Shown: piece by piece, positions 52,601 through 64,000 of the stretch
Layout: each line of letters opens with the position of its first letter
Numbering within the stretch: position 1 is the stretch's first letter
Origin: Neodiprion pinetum
Taxonomy: Eukaryota; Arthropoda; Insecta; Hymenoptera; Diprionidae
DNA: 64,000 nucleotides
Assembly: GCF_021155775.2 (NCBI RefSeq)
Contig: NC_060234.1
Location: forward strand, 26,654,026-26,718,025
Reading direction: 5' to 3'
Translations under genes and position numbers: made by a program
Notes under the pieces: generated by a model
Databases searched by the model: none
The model's input: the letters and a program-made list of their open reading frames with translations, nothing else
Told to the model about the DNA's origin: nothing

Positions 52601-55600
52601 TGTACCTAAATAAACGACGCGTTGTAATAAATTTGTTTTTGCACCAGTATTAAATAATCACAATGGTTGTAAGAAAATGCAGCACGAGAGATCATCGTTA
52701 AAAAGAATAGCAACACGTAATGGATTTTGTGGTTACGGTTACGAATAAACTCATTTTTATCTTGTATCCCAGAAGTGTATTATGTATTTTTTGGGCTTAT
52801 ACGCTGAAAAATTGAAATAGTTGAGGACTCTGTACAGCAATCAGAGCGGAAAATTTCTCTGAGTGTACAGATTTGTTCTGTTTACTTGAGAAACTGCAGA
52901 GTAGCAAGAAATCGAAGCCAACACTTGGAATTCGTTTATCATTTCACCTTCTTTATCAACGGATATTTCGAAGACATCGTCGTGCGCACTTCGAAGGATT
53001 CGATTAAATTCCTATCTACAGACATCAAGCGCTCTCCTACATAATGGTCAAAGGTTATACTGCGAAGGGTCCCGGAAATCTGAATTGAGTATTGCTTGAT
53101 CGGAGGACGCGATTACGTTTTAAACGAGATCAAAGTTACGATATGATGTATATTTCGAGATTACATCATTGAACCACGATTGGCAAGAATTCTCTTGCAA
53201 CACGATTATTTTTATTATTTATGAAGGAGATTTAAAGTTATGGTTTTTTTTCGTGAGCGAAAAATATATACAATCGGAGTACAAAACCAGAAAATCTAGT
53301 ACGTGTTTGCAGTTTTTTTGATTGTGGTCATTTTACAAGAATCTTCTAGTAACTGTACAAACAAATGAGATTTTTCTTAGCGTGCACGTCTTTGCTGCCC
53401 GTGTAATTATTCATACTTCAAAATTTTAATAATACGTGAATTTTCGACGTTAATCAACCCTCGTTATGGTTTGAAAAAAAGAGATAATTCACACTCAACG
53501 TATTTTCGATGAGCTTTTTTCGGTGACGCGTTAATTGTACGAGAAAATCGACCCTCTCCCCAATTCTCTTCTGCAGAGGGTTGGAAAATGAGTAAAATAA
53601 TTTGCTGTTATTATAAAAGGTGGGATCGGTATGACCGCGTAAGCCACAATCCGTAACTTCATTTTTATCATTTTATACGCGCACGTGTCATCAAACGGTA
53701 CTAGCTACACCAATATTAGCTTTTAGAAGTTGAACGGCATTAACGCAACGTGCTAAGTCAATTCGCACTTGGTACATTTATATAATGACGATACCGAGCA
53801 CAAGAGAATTGATCATTAGAAGTCGCGATTTCGTCTAAAAGTCGACGATAAAAATTTTCAACATAATTCTCCAAGCCTTTTTACATCATTATTAGGCGGT
53901 ACACTCGAAGCTTTGTTAACATAAAACTGCATAATTGATCAACCTTGATTAAAACGCTCTGATATTAATACCGACAAGATTATTGTGTGAAAAGGAGCTG
54001 TACCAAATCCCTGCTAGCCGCGAAACAGAAAAGCCATACCATCCCTAAAAACGAACACGTTCTCTTTATTTCCACCTTAACGCAATGGACTGTAAAAATC
54101 ATGCGTCATATTTTATGCTATTTCTGTTTTGAAATGATTTCGGATCTGAATTTAAATGCAAAAGAAAAAACAATGAAATGTTTGTTTTTGTTTTATTTTT
54201 CGGATAAAACTTGGGTCTTCACTCTCTTCTCATACGCAAGGGATGAATCTGCAGGGCACTCACGCATTATAAAACTCAGCAAGTTCTCCTCCAGCTATTG
54301 TCAATATCTGTTGATGAAAATTTGAGTAGCATATACACACATGTAGTCTATCAACAAACCTGTGACTTCATACCATCGTCGTGTTTCAGTGTGTGGCACG
54401 TGAAGCTCATGCGTCTTTCGATTAAAAAATATTCAACCAACAACTCCATGAAAAGTTTCAAGTCCACCCGTGTCGTGTGCTTCAAAACTTTATGCTCGGT
54501 TCGTGTCTGGTTTACACGGCTCCCTTTTTATTTTATTTTTTTTTCTTTCTTTTTCATTTACCCGTTACATGTATATGTACGTACATAACAATGAACCCCA
54601 CAGCAGGATCACGTGCACCAGAAGCACTGAGAAAAGTAATGACAGTTCGCTCAACGTTGCTTATTACCACTTTCTAATCACCTGTTGGAACCTTCAGCTT
54701 CCGTAATAACTTTTAAAATTCTATATGTAGTAACGGAGCCGTATAATTTCCCTCTGGGTATGACAACTGGCCCATAATATGTATATGTACCATACAACTA
54801 GAAATGAATATGAAATGAAATTTGTATATATTTTGCAATGGACATGTAATTTAGAAAAAAAGCTTCGAGCGCTTCGCGGAGGATTTCGGTTTTTAAAATT
54901 GAAAAATTCGACACGCAAGAGTTTCGTACACGTTATCCTCCTCCGTCATATTCGTTCCCTTCTACATACTTCGGTATAATACGAATACATGACGTCTGTA
55001 CATCGCATTTCGCCGAGAGCTCGAACCTCGTACGTCTTTTTGGTTTCATCCCCTCCGCATAAGCTCGCGGCAAGGGTGATTTTCTCTTTTATTAAACTTT
55101 CGCGATTTTGTTTCTTGAATAAAACATTTCCTGGTGTAAGAGAGAGTGGCTCGCAGCAACGCCACACGCTTTTATATACCAGTCACGGGGAGTGAAGTAG
55201 AGTAGAGTCGAGTAAGTAACGAAAACGCGACCGCTCCGCGGCGTCGAGACTTCTTCCTTTTTCACCCCGGCAACCAGCTTCGTATATAGTACATGACAAT
55301 TTGGCACGTTGTTTGGTCCTGTTTATACGTGCTCAGCCTATCATTGAGATAAAGTATTCGCGCGAGATGTGGAGGTCGGTTAGAAATTGCCGAACAAATG
55401 CGTGACCGGTAGAGTGTTCCATTAAATAGGAGCGTTGGTTACGGAGGAAAATTGATACTCTTTATTAATTTTATTACGAGATAATCCTGCATTCACTCAT
55501 TATCAAATTATTATATTCGCAAGCCTATACCTCTTCATGTGCAAAAACAGAAAATACTGCGATTATAAGTAAGAGCTTCAATTTTGGTGCTTTATTTCAA

Positions 55601-57605
55601 ATCACCTAGAAATCGTTCAAAATTTAGTCTAAATTCGTTTGATTTTACTCATTGATGGCTCGTTTTATTCGGGAAACGATTTTCTGCACGTTCGTGCCAA
55701 GACTCGTTTTTTCATCATGTCGATATTGTTGAACGTTCGGTCTTACAACACTGCACCGCCACTAATTATGATCGACAAATGTCAGTATTGAATTAAGTCC
55801 TAGAGAAGAATGAAAATCTATTAGAGTAACTTTAAAGAAAATCATCTTCCTAATGAAATGATCCATCGTAGACTGAAAGCGAAAGAGTCTACCAAATTTT
55901 CAACCATTTCGAACCACTTTAAATGAAGCATCTATGTATCTAAACTGTTGTTTGTAATTCCAGTGTATTCTACTTTTGTATCTTTAAAGAGGTATTCATA
56001 GCTTGCGAATGCAAAACAATTTCATACATACTAAACGTAAGAGCATCTTGTAATAAGATTGGTAAAAAGTATCGATATTTGGCCAACCAACCTCTTCAAT
56101 TCGGTGAAAAGGTTTAGTATACATAGTAACATTTCTCCCGCTGCAGTAATACGGCTGACAAAGTTTTTCTAGCCTCCCGATGCAAAAAGCTCCGAGCAAG
56201 CATCGCACGTCACATAACATAAGAAGGTTTCGTCAATTCAAGAAGAATTTATAGAAACGAAAAAACCGCTGCTTTCCGGACAAACTGTTACAATTATTCC
56301 AAGATACAGTTGTGCCTTTGCAGAGATTCGCTTCGGGTTCAAAGTTATTGCTAACACTTTCTCTCGCCTCGCGGTAAACTTTCAGCAGCAAATTAACAGT
56401 AACAAGGTTACTTAGGTCAAGCTCTGGACGCTGACGTAATTGCGCCAAGCCCTGAACTGTGAGTTAGGACCTGATTTACACCTCAGCCGAAGGTGTTGCA
56501 CCAACGCAATTTGCGGAATACTGGTTACAGTCTGATGATGTGACAGGAGAACAAGGATCCAAGTCGATTTCCTCGAGAAAAGTGAGGTCGTTTAAATTCT
56601 AGAACTGGTTAAACGCTGATCTGATTCGAGTAGATATCGTTTTATACCTTCGGGGCTTCAGAGTACAATGCTCAGACATCTGATCCGATTTTCGAAAGAG
56701 ACGGATTACCAAACTCAGCAGGAAAAATGCTCAGCCAGCTCTGCTTCCTGCAGTGATAAGTCATTTGCCCTCCTGGACACGTGAATTCTCTGACAAGTGT
56801 GCAGACCCGGAAATCAAACGTGAGCGTTTTCGTAACCATTCGCATGTATCGTTAGGTATACGCTGGGTAATTGACAACCGAGGGAAGTTCATTTGTCCGT
56901 GTCGCGACCCTATTGCCATGCTCGTAGAAGCCGAGATGCGAGTTTCTAATTCTCTCTCCTAGATTAATCGAGTTCCGAACGATTGTTGACAAACTCGAAT
57001 TACGCATCGATAAACCAATCTTGATCTTGTTAAGGAAATTTCGAAGTTAACCGGCTTTGACACAGATTGAATTAAGACTGAATTGTAAAAGCGTGATTTA
57101 ACTTTTTATACATGACGTGCGACAGGTTAATTGCTAACTAAAATTGAGGTCTCCGTGTTCGTTTTCGTCTTAAATTATTTTTCATATATCTTCAATCAAT
57201 TGATGGAAGGTTAACAATATCGTTAGAATATGTTTAAAAATCGCTTCGTCGCACGGTATTCAACGTTGAATACTAAAACTGAACGACAAAATGACAAGAC
57301 TCAAAAATTCTGGACATATCGAAACTAAATAATATCTTTTCACTGTGTAGGTATCAAAATCCTTACTTGATCTTACATGATGAACGCAAATAAATGTGTG
57401 TTGTTATTTATTTAAATAACAATAGCGTATATTTCTATTAAAGCAGGTTGACAATAGTTTAGATAGAATACATAGAGCCTGCCACTACTATACGAATACA
57501 TGGTTTCAAATACAGACAGCAATCATTTAAAAACTTTAGAAACCGTATTCTAAACGTGATTTAGCCCTGTTTAATTATTTCTATTTTTCAATCTGTCTGT
57601 TTCAG

Positions 57606-60600
57606 TTGTCTGCGGTGTTGGAGTGGATGTTGCCTATCATCAGCACGTGATGGGATTTTATGTCACGTGAGAGAATTTCACGTAATCTATTTCAGCCGAG
57701 TGCAAATGAAAGTTTATTACAGAAATTTGTACGTATTTTTATCATTTCAAACGAAAACTCTCTGCACCGTCACTCGCGCAATTTAAGCTCACAGTTCAAC
57801 GCTACCAGAAGATAAATTAACCCGAATTCTAACCACGAAATTACTCCAGTCAATCGGCAAAAATGAAAAATTCAATATTCGAAATACGCGGGGGTATAAT
57901 TTTGATTTATTCTACGTACAACGTTGAGAATAATTTCAAATTACGAGTCAACTATTATTCCAAATTGTGACAGACCTCGCGTGAATCACGATCCTGAAAC
58001 CTTGCGGGTAAATGATTAGGAAAATGTGATAAATTTTGCGCGGTTCGCAAATAAATTCACTTCGTATATACTGACAGCTAGAAACGTGCGCGTAATTTAA
58101 CGAGATTAATTTCCTCAGATGCGATTTTAAGCCTCGTTATATAAGGCTGCATGGGAAACACGACGTGGTGAATGGTGTATAAATTATTCTGACACTACGG
58201 ATTACACCAGATTCATCCACCTCCGATTTGGCTCAATTCTTTCCTTACTACGCTTCTCGTCTTATTTTTAGTTACACTGTTGCCGATTTTTTCCAAAATA
58301 AGAATTCACGCACTGAGAGAGAATCTGCAGATCACTAATCATTAAATTAATTATATTATCATTCAATCAAATCAAATTATTAAAACTAACATCAAAAGCA
58401 GAGACTCGTTTTTTTTTTTTTTTTATCGATATACCAAATGATGAAACCAAAAACAAAGGTGATGAATGAATGAAAGCAAATTTATTCGAAAACCTTCATA
58501 TGCCATGGTAGTAAGCAAAAAGCGATGCCAATTTTCGGCGGATAATTCCCTGGACCTCGGATTGCGTGGGCAGTTGTATATATAATTTAATATTTATACT
58601 TCGACGGTTCATAAATGCTGGCACATTTTTATACATGAAATATTGAACTGCGTGATACAGTTTCATTGGATCGTAATATTGTCTCGCTGTATACATGTAG
58701 GAATTGAGTATCGGTTACGTGTTTCTTCGAGTGGATTCAAGTGGCCGATATACGAAGTACAATTTTTAGCTTTTCTATCTATGCGATTATATTTTCTTTC
58801 TATACAAGATACAAGTATGTCAATAACATCTGCTACAGATATCCGATACCTTCAGCCAAAAATCTTCGAGTCCAACGACGCGATCTTGCGGAAACACAGT
58901 TACTTCTGCACGAATTTTCTCAGAAGATTACAAAATCATACATTTCTTTTACCGTACTCGTTGGTAAAGGTGTGTCACGAGTAAATTAGGCAAAAGTTAA
59001 AAACAAATCAAAACTCTTCAATTATTCAAAATTTCTCGTATCAGTAAATTCGAAAATGTATAGGTAATGTATATACCTAAAAACGTTGAATTAGAAGAAA
59101 TTGTCTTTCCCAAAATGCGTTGTGAGAAAAATTGAGGATCCACTCGTATCACCAAAGCTGTTTCATGTTACCCGAAAATAATGCCTTGCTTCATAATTGC
59201 ATCGTTCGTACCGAAAAGATATAAAATTATCCATTTAAAAATACACTTTCATAATTTCTTGCACAGCTTTCACAGTTTCTACAGCAAGATATTGATTCAC
59301 ATTTCCAGCGAACAATTTACGTTGAGTTTGATTGTTTGGTTTGTGCGCCTCGAAAAAATTTTTACGGGCATCTTCAAACGGAGTTTGAGTTTTTCGCCAG
59401 GTCGCGTAAACGGATTTCTATTCAGGGAAAAGAAAATATTTCTCTTGATAACAGGTAGACCGTTGAACGGTAATTAACGTGTTCAACGATTAAAATTTCG
59501 TTAAATTTCACTCCCGCGTCACAATATTAAAATTTCGTTCTTCTTTCAGCGCGGCATCGGTGGTGATTTTTTTCATGGAAATCACGTGGGTGGTGTCGCT
59601 ATTCATCCAAGTTTGCATCAGGCAAGTACATTACTGAAATCGCACGATGTAAGGAACGGGTAAGAAGATTTATACCGCTGGGAAACTGCGGCAGCAAGTT
59701 GAAGTTTCTTGTTCACCTGAGACACATGCGGAGTGTTTATCGGCGAGTTTGTTCCTTCCTTGTGAACATTTTGTAACTGTAATTGGGTGTAATAAGTCTT
59801 CGTTTACTGACAGACGGAGATGAATCGGTGCGACGTTTTCTGGTTTAGGAGCGGGAAAAATTCGGGAGTATTCGGCAAGTTCGCGGTACGGTTTAGCATA
59901 CCGGCAATTCCAATTTTCATCGGGAAATCGAGCCCATTGAAGCAGGCGGATATCGGAACGGGTGAAAGCCCGCAATTAGCCAATCAGACATAATCACTGC
60001 GTTTCCCGATCCCATCGGGAAAACGGGTTAGCGTTGATTGGATACCAAAATACAGTTTACTCGGAGAACGAGAGAGAGAGAGAGAGAGAGAGAGGCGGGA
60101 AATTAGGGAGAGTTTATCCCTTTGTCGGCTTATACCGACGCGTCTTACGCAACTAAACCGGGAAGAATTCGCGAGGGCCGATAAAGGGGGGCATTTCAAT
60201 AGGCAGGGACAGAGGCTGGGGGCTGTTTTGTCCGAATGGGTATACAAGCCCCCGGAGCTTAAACTACTTCTGGTCTTACGCACTCGCGACTAACTTCTCG
60301 TGTACGTAGGTGAACTTTGTACGGTGGAATTAATACGGTAGAATTTACGCGCGAACAACTCGACTGTATACATAGTCGAGGAACTAGGTTCAACTTAAAT
60401 ACACCCGACAACCGGCCTCGGAAACCAAAGTGACTGATTTGAGTGAATCTTCGTCAAGGTGAGGTAATCAGCTGCCAGACGTCTCATGTTACCAGAATCT
60501 ACAATTTGTGACACCCATTAAACCTGACTGACTCGCAAGTTTCAATTCAATTACGAACAGTCGGTTGTATTATACATTACAAATTGTGTAATTTTCACAT

Positions 60601-62799
60601 CATATCTGATTAATGTTACACTAAACAAGACTTTAAGGTGTGCAGCGAGTACCATTATCTAAGTTTACTTGGTGACAACTGCGCTTCGTTAAAGTGGCGA
60701 ATGGTCTGAAATTTGTTGATTTTCGTTTATTTTTTTTTTTTTTATAGAAATGACGATTCTCTCTGCTGGGGTTGCTGGTCCGGAGTTCTTGCCATAACCG
60801 GGGGATGGCGGAGAGCCATTTTCTATCTACCGCTATCCTGCATTTTGGCATGGAAACCGCACAGGCTATGGTTATCATTTGTTGCTGGTACGCTTCCGTT
60901 TCTAAATTATAAGGTATAAAAAATGATTGATCTCAATTGCAAAGGAGATTCGAGTCGCTCCCTATAAGATATAAATGAGAGCTTTATAACTCCAAATGCT
61001 GCATATTCAACTGCAGGTAATATATTGATAATGAACAGAAAACGTGATGGAATTATGACGACGGAATCAGGGTCGCCATTTACTTATATTGTAAAATTCT
61101 TTAAAGTTTCCAGATTTTCCACATACTTTTTGGACTTTATAAAATCAAACTGACGAATGAAAAAGTTTAATCAGTCGTTATAACAGTAATACATTATTTA
61201 TTTCAAAGTCCTTGAACTTGTCAATTGTATTTAAATTTTTCGTTTACAATTAAATCACGCAACAGGTTTATACCTATGCAGATATGCTGAGCATTTCGCT
61301 GAAACTTTGACATTTGGTACGCCGTAAAAGTCATTACGATTTCCTAACTTTTTACGATTTTACAAAACAAAAAACTCTCACTATTCCAAGTTTTCCAAAT
61401 TTCCAGTTGAAGACCTATTTCTACATGTAAATGCTATTTATATATAAAGGGTGATTTACTCCGCCCACACTGAACGCTGACTGGAACTCCAGATACCGAT
61501 TGTGATTGGCTTGGTTCTAGCTGCTTTGCTAGCTGTACTCTCGTTACTCCACATACTATCCAGCGCCTTATCGCGGCGTGGAAGTCAGCTCAGCGGGGGT
61601 GCAGATTGCGTGGGGGAGAGTCTGCTCAATACGCGGCCAGAAAGCTACGATCGGTTCGAAGATGTCCTGGTAAGTATAATGCCGTTTTATGAGTTCGCTA
61701 AGGAGAAGAATCCAATAACGCGTTTCCGGGAGATACTATCTGATACATCGGCGGAACCGGGACACGATGGACTGCCTTAAAAAATTGCTAAAAGGAATTC
61801 GTTTTTATCATTTTTTGGTCGAGGTCCGTTGTACCCAAGAATTTGTTTTTTTTTTATAAATTATGACAAAATAATGATGAATTTGTCGAAGACGGATCAA
61901 GACAATTTTTATCCGCGGTGCTCAAATGCTGTAAAAAATAATCAGGGTCTTAGGGGGGCAGTTGTGCCGTGGTCTCCCCTACAAAGGTAAAAAAAAAAAA
62001 AAAACAGACTGAAAATAATTGGAATGGAAGTTCAGTTAAATGTTCTTGAATCTTTCGGAAATCCTACCTGAAATTAGTTTATACCTCGGAATATATCTAT
62101 ATATATATATACCTGGAAATGCTGTTAAGTAATTGTGGAGAGTTTCTTTGTGAAATGGTAAAATGTATCGGGAAAAATTGACTTGAGAAAAAAGTGTCGT
62201 TGAAGAAAGTTTCAGTGTTTTTAGAGAGACGTAAGACGATACCACCAATTATCTTGTTAATAAGTCGAGTAAGAAAAGGCCGAGGGTACCTTAAATTTCT
62301 TTACGTGAAATTTATCGCTTTTATTGCATAAAGTCACGGCTGACTTCATTAAGACGAATCCAGCAGAAGAATAATTCTATAATAAATTTCAAAGACTCAG
62401 GATTATCATAGGTTGCAGTCCAATGTAGGCATTTAAATCACCAAATTGAAGCTTTTACATTATTTGGTATAAAGATAAATATCCTGTAATTATTACTTAG
62501 TTTTAATCAGTTTCTTAACAAAAGAACCATCTCACGCCTCCCACAAAAGCGTCAAACTTTCGTTCGCAAAACTTATTGTTCTTTCGTAGTACTTGGACAT
62601 TCCACTCAAAATCTGTTACCCAGTTCGAATCCTGGTGTATAGCTGATAGTGAGAAATCGATAAGCGTTTTCCCTCGTTTCACCCCCCGATAGTTTAATAA
62701 TCTAACTTGAATTTCGCGATCGAGAAGGTGACGGAGGTGCTGGACGACGGAGTCCCCGGTTCGACCAATCGTATGGTCGAGAGCGACGGGGAGATGTGA
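57606..62799 (+). CDS. TMEM72-like multi-pass membrane protein, 5' end missing
   Basis: Exons 57606-57666, 59550-59621, 60748-60913 and 61493-61669 join in frame; a last exon from about 62725 to TGA at 62797-62799 is likely. Junction phases agree: AC+C gives Thr, AG+A gives Arg, and the rest are phase 0. The peptide reads GVGVDVAYHQHVMGFYV, then AASVVIFFMEITWVVSLFIQ (hydrophobic helix), AIFYLPLSCILAW, LWLSFVAGTLPFLNYK joined to IPIVIGLVLAALLAVLSLLH (two more helices), and a polar tail ending YDRFEDVL. Helix order and the GVG and AAS motifs recall vertebrate TMEM72, a membrane protein of unknown biochemical role. The second intron starts with GC (CAG then GCAAGT). The first seen exon begins with two codon bases, so a start-bearing exon must lie upstream. 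If exon 61493 is not spliced at its GTAAGT, translation runs to TAA at 61778-61780. No further neighbours suggest a pathway. Confidence 0.6.
59622..59627 (+). other. GC-type 5' splice site
   Basis: CATCAG followed by GCAAGT, a match to the GC-AG donor consensus. It is required to keep the frame between the IQVCI and NDDSL exons of the TMEM72-like gene; no GT donor nearby gives the right phase and end point. Confidence 0.6.
60069..60094. repeat. GA dinucleotide microsatellite
   Basis: About 13 near-perfect GA units lie in the intron before the NDDSL exon of the TMEM72-like gene. Confidence 0.85.
61670..61780 (+). other. Alternative 3' end of the TMEM72-like coding region
   Basis: If the GTAAGT at 61670 is ignored, the frame continues 36 codons (VSIMPFYEFAKEKN and on) to TAA at 61778-61780. 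The run FEDVLVSIMP resembles, from memory, the C-terminal region of vertebrate TMEM72. The strong donor argues for splicing, so both ends may be used. Confidence 0.35.
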
Positions 62800-62886
62800 C
62801 AGGAGCGGCAGCCCTCCTGGGCCAGCGAATCAGACGAGGACAGCGAACCCGAGCAGAGGACGTGTCAGATAGCCACACTTTCATAG
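62797..62886 (+). other. In-frame TGA followed by a 28-codon acidic open tail
   Basis: After TGA at 62797-62799 the same frame stays open to TAG at 62884-62886 and encodes an acidic, serine-rich stretch including SWASESDEDSEPEQ. It could be reached by readthrough, by a CAG acceptor at 62800-62802 that keeps phase 0, or it could be a 3' UTR chance frame. Confidence 0.35.
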
Positions 62887-64000
62887 TCCGGTACGAGACC
62901 TCGACGACGAGGAGGCTCGAGCCTTTGAAGGAAGCGGAGCCGAGACGTCGAGTGGAGCACCTAGACGTGATAATTCGCCTCGAGGCATGTATGTTTGTAC
63001 ATTATTGTACGTTGAGAGGGGTGCGCGCAAGGTTGAGAGAAAGTCGAGCCGACACCGGCGCGGGATGAATTTCTATGGAAAACAAAAAAAAAAAAAAAAA
63101 AATGGGCCAAAGGGTTTGTTTCTACGACTCGCGAGAGCGAGGAAAATTTTTAGTCACACGTACTGAGAACGACCTTTACGAATACAGGTGGAATGGAAGT
63201 GGTAATTACTGCGCAGTAGTTTTGTCAGGTGCTGGCGTTGATCCTTAAGGACGTTGTACGTTTAAAAATCAATACTTTTTTGGTAATTTATTACGAGACG
63301 GTTACACGTCAAGTCTTCGTCAAATTATTACATTCTCAATGCGGTCTGATCCAATCTAATTACATGTTGTCTATTTTATGGGTTGAAGTTGAAGATGCAA
63401 GTTGAGAATGAAAATTATACAATGTACTGCATAGTACAACACGAATGTAAGCTCGGTTGCGAAATAACGAAATGGTACGTTGTATAGAGATTGTCGGTGG
63501 AAGACCATGGCACACTGAGATGGTGACCGTATCTGGATCGATATGGATCTTTAAGCTATGCTATGAGCATTTGAAACTCTCTTATGTTAATTGCACGCCG
63601 CGTCGAAAAGTTACGGTACAGAGAGGGTGTGGGAGTAATTAGCGGCTGGGACGTAAAACTAGAAATGGAAAAAAAAGAGACCTAAATTCTAAACAAGAGT
63701 TTGAATTACGATTTTGCATGCCAGCCCGTTTAAAAGAAAAAGTTCTCAGAATCGTTAAATTTCACTCCACGATAACTAATTTTGTTTGACAAACTATTTT
63801 TCACAATTTCGTTGAACTAGATTACTTCTAACTCGATAGTCAATTCGGTAAAGCTATTTTTTGATCGAAATCAATATCGGTGCAATCTTAAAGAATTGAA
63901 TATTGCACAACAATAATATCACGGAAAAAAATTATCGTAGCGGGACTAGAGAATAATATTGAGAGCAAAGCGATTCATCGCACAGAATAAAATTGAACGA
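62887..64000. other. Region after the TMEM72-like gene
   Basis: No gene is supported. A poly-A run lies at about 63084-63101. Open frames at 62796-63068 and 63457-63642 show no family features and no flanking splice signals that I trust. An AATAAA near 63985 is distant. Confidence 0.4.

Larger units (their letters stand above)
30441..57605. other. Gene-poor 27 kb region
   Basis: I searched both strands for open frames bounded by plausible splice sites and for recognisable protein families, and found none that I can support. The longest frames (for example 33458-33985 on the minus strand) are low in family-like content and rich in homopolymer-derived residues. Repeats seen are a hairpin at 35402-35528 and several simple repeats listed separately. 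Part of this span may be the first intron of the TMEM72-like gene, whose 5' exon was not found, or regulatory DNA. Confidence 0.45.

Noticed and set aside
62617..62637. B-box-like GTTCGAATCC suggesting a tRNA
   Set aside because: No A box, anticodon arm or acceptor stem could be drawn around it.
1..64000. CRISPR arrays, operons, or bacterial or viral cassettes
   Set aside because: Spliced genes with phase-matched introns and poly-A signals show nuclear eukaryotic DNA, and no regularly spaced repeat array was seen.

Overview
The window is eukaryotic, AT-rich nuclear DNA from an insect. Genes are split by short GT-AG introns, intergenic space is large, and miniature transposon-like inverted repeats and microsatellites are common. 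Gene content (a tandem cluster of trehalose/sugar-transporter-like MFS genes plus TEX47-like and TMEM72-like genes) fits an insect. A hymenopteran such as a sawfly is my guess, but no single marker in the window proves it.

Region 1 (about 2.4-21.9 kb, all + strand) is a head-to-tail array of five copies of a Tret1-like facilitated sugar transporter. Every copy has the same two-exon structure: a short first exon ending in a W-x-Q-W-(I/V)-G-G segment, a 63-95 bp phase-1 intron, and one long exon encoding the 12-helix MFS body. Four copies are open throughout. The third carries two in-frame TGA codons and is best called a recent pseudogene. Between copies lie a duplicated upstream block, a 1.2 kb element with terminal inverted repeats packed with TGACGTCA-type palindromes, and a tRNA-like inverted repeat.

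Region 2 (about 21.9-27.9 kb) has no supported gene. It holds a MITE-like element, a diverged direct repeat and a 0.95 kb fold-back element with arms of about 217 bp.

Region 3 (27.9-30.4 kb, +) is a complete five-exon gene with a BLUF-like, TEX47-type domain. All of its introns are phase 0, and I assembled it from splice sites.

Region 4 (30.4-57.6 kb) is gene-poor. I could support no coding gene there, only microsatellites, a hairpin repeat and one speculative exon.

Region 5 (57.6-62.9 kb, +) holds four, probably five, exons of a small multi-pass membrane protein resembling TMEM72. One of its introns uses a GC donor, and its 3' end is ambiguous, including an in-frame TGA followed by an open acidic tail. 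Its first exon was not found and probably lies upstream.

The five transporters look like paralogues that may move trehalose or other sugars across the plasma membrane. The TEX47-like and TMEM72-like genes are functionally unrelated neighbours. All assignments come from reading motifs and splice sites by eye; no alignment or search was run.
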